From Gordionus sp. m RMFG-2023 (lineage: Eukaryota; Nematomorpha; Gordioida; Chordodea; Parachordodidae): a DNA stretch of 64,000 bases. The notes beneath the pieces were generated by a model that saw nothing but the letters and a program-made list of their open reading frames with translations, ran no database searches and was not told the origin of the DNA. The position numbers were made by a program, and so were the translations under genes. Positions 61,201 to 64,000 of this stretch are shown piece after piece; position 1 is the first letter of the stretch, and each line of letters begins with the position of its first letter. The stretch spans positions 32,279,366 through 32,343,365 of the forward strand of contig NC_088777.1 in NCBI RefSeq assembly GCF_954871325.1. The letters run 5' to 3'.

Positions 61201-64000
61201 TTAGTATCGCCTTTGTTGCTGTTTTTTTATTGATTGAAAACGTAATTGGTCTAAATAATTACTCAGCTTAACAAATTAACGATAAGAAGTTCCAACTAAG
61301 TAAAATTGAGGCTAAGAAATTGATGTTAGTTTTCGTTATATTTTTTTTTCATTCTATTTTGAACCTGAAAATAAAAATCTATTTCCTATTATGTATGTAC
61401 TCATGTTTCTAATTCAATGTACCCTTTGATATTTTTTTCTTGTTTTGTTGTCAATTGCTTAGCCTATTTAAAATATTACAAATTAAATTGTAATATTTCC
61501 ACTTCCCATTTATTTTAAGATCCTATTTAATCACTCAGAAGAAAAATTAAATGCTCGGAATATTTTATTTAATGTTCAAGAAAAGAAAAAATAAATGCTA
61601 GGATATAAAACTAAAACACTCAGATTAAAAAATGAATTGCTCAGAAAAAAAATGAAAACTAGTCACTTAATTTTTAAGAAATATTTTTTCTTATTACTAT
61701 TGATTTTAAGAATTTGTATATTATATAGCTTCCTCCACTAGAACGAATTCGTAATTTGAAAGTTTAAGATAATGATTTCGAATTCTTTTTAAAACATTTT
61801 AAACGGATTTCTATTAGTTCTGGAATTACCTTCGAGTAAAAATAAATACAATACCATCTAGTTGAATATTTTATGTCTTCATTCGAATATCCCTTCCCCA
61901 TAAAATTTTTTACTTGTTAACTAAGGTTTGTTTTAAATACAGAATCTTTTGTTTTATAAATATGTTTATATATATATGAAAATCGGATTAAATTATTCGA
62001 AATAATATAACTCCTCTCAAAACGTTCTTTGAAATATATGAATTTTTTTACTAAAATAATTTACGATTCAGATTTATTTAAAGCTTATCAAATAAATATC
62101 CTTGTAAGTATTTTTAGAAAAAGATTTTAAGGTATTTTTAATTCTGAGTAATTAAGGGAAAAAAAATTCTGAGCTTCTCAGTTTTTATTCAGAGCTAAAT
62201 AATATATCTGTAATAAAATAAATTTTTTTGATTGTTAATTTGTTTCTTTATTTAGATAAATTTAGCTAATATTATATCGGGAAAAATAACTTTTTATAAT
62301 GGTTAAATTTAATATTCCTAATGACGATAATTATTAAATAAAAAGAATACCATGGGTGAACCATTATGGTAAATTTAACGACATACATTTTGAAGAGTTA
62401 CATTTATTAAAATATTTGTCACTCATAAATTTAAAATAATAAGGTTTAAAATTGAAATTTCATATTAAAACGACAGGATATTTTTGAATAGTGGCAGTAT
62501 ATGTCGTAAGTAATAATATTTTTTTATTTGTTTTTTTGAAATTTTTTTTTATTGTGGAAAAAGATAAATGACATATTAATTATAATTATTCTTTTCAAAT
62601 ATTTTCCCATATAGGTCAACAACGCTACCGCCAAGGTTCAAACCAACAATAAAACCAAACCACTCATAATCCCTAATTGTAAGCTAAATATTAAAAAAGA
62701 TATTTTCAACCTAAAATTAATAGAAGGATATGTTTTTAAATTGAAGATAATAATTTAATAGGTTCAGAAATCGAAACATTTAAATATTTTTCTAGTCTTA
62801 GAGCAAAACGTTTGGGTTTTATTCCACACCAATTTTATTTATATGTGTTTAAAGCAGGAGTTTGGAACAAAAGCATTTTTGCGTTTGTAATTTTCGTTCT
62901 TCCCGAAAAATTATTTACCCTGTTCCACATTCCGAAACGTCACGGAACGTGTTCCTAAAAATTATCTAATTATATTTCTATTTTATATAATAACTTGGCA
63001 ACACAATTATCCATTGAAATTTAAACCTTTTATTTTATATAATATTAATTTTATAACAGTTAAAATTATTTTAAATTTGATTTAAAAAAAATGATTTTAT
63101 ACTCTTAAAATTACTTGATAATACTTAATAATGAGTAAATATTGTTATGTAAAGCAAACTGCATTTATAATTATTTAAAGTTAAATTAAAATTTGAACGT
63201 TCATGTCCAGAAACTTTCCGTGTCACCTTTTCCGTTCAGATAGCGTTCTATAATTTTCCCAAGTTCTGTTTTAAACCAACGTTGGCATAGATAAAACATA
63301 GTTATAATAAAATTACAAGTATTTTTTTCTCCGCAAAATGATAAATCTTATTTATCTTTACCCACATCTTTACCCACATTATTATTTTTAAATAATAGCT
63401 CTCGCTTTATTACGGGGCATCAACCTGATTGCCGGTAGCCCTTCCCTTCAACACCTAACTCCATCGTTGATCCAATCCCATCAGCACCCCACCATAATTT
63501 CAGCTCCTTATAATAATAACACCAACCAACACACCAAACTACTCATTCATCATCATAACCCAGTTCACCCTTCTCAGCAACACTTATTATTAGCGGCAGC
63601 TAATAATGGCTTTAACCACCATTCTATATTGCAAACATCGGGTGGAAAAAATTTGATGCTTCCATCGCAGACTGGCAATACTTTGCTATTGATAAACCAC
63701 CCAACACCACAATTGCATAATCAGCATGCTATTCAAAATTCTCATATTATGATGTTAGGGGGAATAGGGGGACACAATAATATTAATTCTAACGTTAAAC
63801 ACTCCTTGTCTCATCTTAATTATCTGAACCCCGGGAATAACCCTATCCTATACGACAATAAGACACTGGTAGATGATAAACAATTATTGGCAGCCAACTC
63901 TAACCTCGCCGATTACATATTAAAGCCGGCTCATCAAGGCAATCTAATCAATAATATAAACAACATAGGTAGTCGGGGTATCATAGACCCCTCCAAATTT
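51970..64000 (+). CDS. Rbfox: Rbfox-like splicing factor gene, partial at right edge
   Basis: Six coding exons are seen: 51970-52269, 53220-53561, 55042-55095, 57936-58028, 62615-62678 and 63399 to the window end, all with AG and GT borders and consistent phase. The product is an Fox-1 family RNA-binding protein: an acidic/Asn-rich N-terminal part of about 190 residues, then one RRM ([20 protein letters not shown] through [20 protein letters not shown] to [16 protein letters not shown]), then a long Asn/His/Leu-rich tail. RNP2 is LHISNI and RNP1 is KGFGFITF. In the known family the RRM binds (U)GCAUG and controls alternative splicing in neurons and muscle; nuclear location is expected. The 54-nt and 93-nt RRM exons match the sizes in other animals. 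The ATG at 51970 begins an open frame but earlier exons may exist. Introns 2-4 are large (1.5-4.6 kb) and hold transposon debris. Confidence 0.88.
52763..53055. mobile_element. Worn ATCGG-type MITE in Rbfox intron 1
   Basis: The left edge has GGCCCGATAATTCG, AATTATCGGCTAATATC. The right edge has GGCCGATATCAATTTGATAT, CGGTATCGGTATAATTGG and ATTACACCT. On the minus strand the right edge resembles the left edge of 16552-17160. Limits are approximate. Confidence 0.4.
53220..53561 (+). CDS. Rbfox: Rbfox-like gene, exon with start of RRM
   Basis: Opens after TTTAAG in phase 0 and reads 114 codons to TTCACC|GTAAAA. The last part is [20 protein letters not shown], the beta1-alpha1 part of the Rbfox RRM, including the Phe that other family members use to contact RNA. 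The first part is Asn/Ser/Thr-rich linker. Confidence 0.9.
53562..55041 (+). other. Rbfox intron 2
   Basis: GT at 53562 and AG at 55040-55041. Contents are AT-rich, with a ten-base G run at about 53971 and partly inverted phrases ATTACCGCAAATGCATTCC (about 53940) and CGGTAATGCATTTCC (about 54154), which may be a worn MITE. Confidence 0.55.
55042..55095 (+). CDS. Rbfox: Rbfox-like gene, 54-nt RRM exon
   Basis: Encodes [18 protein letters not shown] exactly between TTGGAAG and GTAAAA. Eighteen codons, phase 0, as in the family ([18 protein letters not shown] in vertebrates). Confidence 0.93.
55118..55123 (+). promoter_or_regulatory. TGCATG, candidate Rbfox self-regulatory splice element
   Basis: TGCATG lies 23 nt after the 54-nt RRM exon, in the proximal downstream intron, where bound Rbfox usually promotes inclusion of the upstream exon. 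Autoregulation through such sites is known in vertebrate Rbfox genes. Here it is inferred from position alone, and a 6-mer can occur by chance. Confidence 0.45.
55685..55890 (+). repeat. Degenerate ~45-bp tandem repeat in Rbfox intron 3
   Basis: About five imperfect units of the type TAACCCTAACCCATATCTCT followed by AAACTTTTAATTTTG. It looks superficially telomeric, but the unit is long and AT-rich. Confidence 0.65.
57936..58028 (+). CDS. Rbfox: Rbfox-like gene, 93-nt RRM exon
   Basis: Encodes [18 protein letters not shown] and then [13 protein letters not shown] between TTTCTAG and GTTTAT. It carries the RNP1 core. In vertebrates the matching 93-nt exon can be skipped to give an RRM-defective isoform. 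The donor GTTTAT is weak, which would fit regulated use. Confidence 0.93.
58431..58607. mobile_element. Palindromic MITE, AGCCGTTT family, in Rbfox intron 4
   Basis: Ends AGTGTTGTTAAACGG and CCGTTTAACGACACT. The core GCTTGGAGATTTTGCTCATA, GAAAGGTTTGGACATCTATT and CGAAATCTCGAGGCT matches 48323-48537. Slightly shorter because of internal deletions. Confidence 0.85.
59075..59276. mobile_element. Palindromic MITE with TGCGCA ends
   Basis: The left end AATGCGCAAACGTTTCAACG, then CAGAACGCAAATAA, pairs with TTATTTGCGCTTTGAAACG and GATCAATTTGTGCGCA on the right. The centre is AT-rich. No frame. Confidence 0.65.
59330..60875 (-). pseudogene. hAT transposon remnant in Rbfox intron 4
   Basis: Minus-strand pieces in order: [19 protein letters not shown] (the GQ.YDGA..MSG catalytic motif, with Tyr in place of the Asp), then [20 protein letters not shown] and [20 protein letters not shown] (usual: 'LYDFF...Q RWTGHL'). 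Then [20 protein letters not shown] and [15 protein letters not shown]. The probable right end reads inward CAGGGTCATAGCCATGACCC beside a 12-base G run at 60840. A left end was not found. A family MITE (60272-60468) is inserted in it. Dead by several stops and the Asp loss; opposite strand to the host gene. Confidence 0.65.
60272..60468. mobile_element. AGCCGTTT-family MITE variant with different tips
   Basis: The inner arms AAAACGGCTAAATCAGTATT and TATTGAAATAGCCGTTT and the core AAGCCTAAAGATTTTGCTTA, AAGGTTTGAACATCTATTAG and GCGAAATCTCTAGGCTTAG are those of 48323-48537. The outer tips are CTCCATTTGAG and CTCAAATGGTG instead of TGTTGTTAAA. It lies within the hAT remnant, so it moved later. 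Confidence 0.8.
62615..62678 (+). CDS. Rbfox: Rbfox-like gene, exon closing the RRM
   Basis: Encodes [21 protein letters not shown] between CCCATATAG and GTAAGC, 64 nt, leaving phase 1. VNNATA.V is the family's RRM end. Confidence 0.9.
62847..63285. mobile_element. Possible worn MITE in Rbfox intron 5
   Basis: GTTTAAAGCAGGAGTTTGG on the left and CCCAAGTTCTGTTTTAAAC on the right are imperfect inverted repeats. GGAACGTGTTCC and nearby GTCACGGAACG/CGTGTCAC words occur inside. Ends and duplication are not certain. Confidence 0.3.
63399..64000 (+). CDS. Rbfox: Rbfox-like gene, C-terminal exon, cut by the window end
   Basis: After AAATAATAG the frame is open for the whole 602 nt to the edge and begins [19 protein letters not shown]. 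The rest is rich in Asn, His, Gln, Leu and Ser ([39 protein letters not shown]). Such low-complexity tails are usual C-terminal to the Rbfox RRM but vary in sequence. Base composition here is less AT-rich than the introns, as expected for coding DNA. Confidence 0.85.

Noticed and set aside
1-64000. CRISPR array, Polinton/Maverick or envelope-bearing element
   Set aside because: The tandem arrays have no spacer variation, and no capsid, packaging ATPase, family B polymerase or envelope-like segment was recognised.

Overview
The window reads as a piece of a repeat-laden, very AT-rich (about three quarters A+T by eye) animal genome. The animal assignment rests on an Rbfox-type RNA-binding gene with the conserved exon layout of that family, including a 54-nt and a 93-nt RRM exon. 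The species cannot be named from sequence alone. AT-rich invertebrates such as flatworms, cnidarians, rotifers or some insects all fit. No bacterial gene order, operon or CRISPR is present.

Layout: 1-9.2 kb is non-coding apart from small inverted-repeat elements and a 1.9 kb pyrimidine tract. 9.2-12.8 kb holds a GC-rich MITE and LINE pieces. 13.38-18.15 kb is a DNA transposon bounded by TTAA, with about 770-bp terminal inverted repeats and a two-frame transposase on the minus strand. A 1.2 kb foldback element follows at once. 19.5-21.3 kb is a hAT fossil cut by a GGCCC-rich MITE, and 21.8-24.1 kb is a decayed Ty3/gypsy-like fossil. 24.8-27.6 kb is a decayed reverse-transcriptase element lying between direct repeats. 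28.98-34.79 kb is a hAT element with an 8-bp target duplication that splits a tRNA-derived SINE; inside it sit a compact LTR element with near-identical LTRs and a second hAT-like MITE. 35.2-35.9 kb is a minisatellite.

36.8-40.6 kb is the most unusual locus: a many-exon FLYWCH/MULE transposase gene. Its middle is a tandem array of about twelve 113-bp units. Each unit looks like a 66-nt exon, symmetric in phase 1, followed by a 47-nt intron. The flanking short exons share this phase, so the array would encode a run of 22-residue repeats between two FLYWCH zinc fingers and a DDE transposase core. One in-frame stop lies in the catalytic region.

42.4-44.2 kb has two hAT-like MITEs with perfect 8-bp duplications. 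44.95-47.66 kb is a whole-length but decayed hAT element. From about 52 kb to the right edge runs the 5' and middle part of the Rbfox-like gene on the plus strand (six coding exons seen, the last cut by the window end). Its introns hold hAT debris and several palindromic MITEs, and a TGCATG (the Rbfox recognition word) lies 23 nt after its 54-nt exon.

The Rbfox gene is the only clear host gene. The MULE locus could be a transposon or a domesticated gene. Everything else coding-like is transposon-derived.
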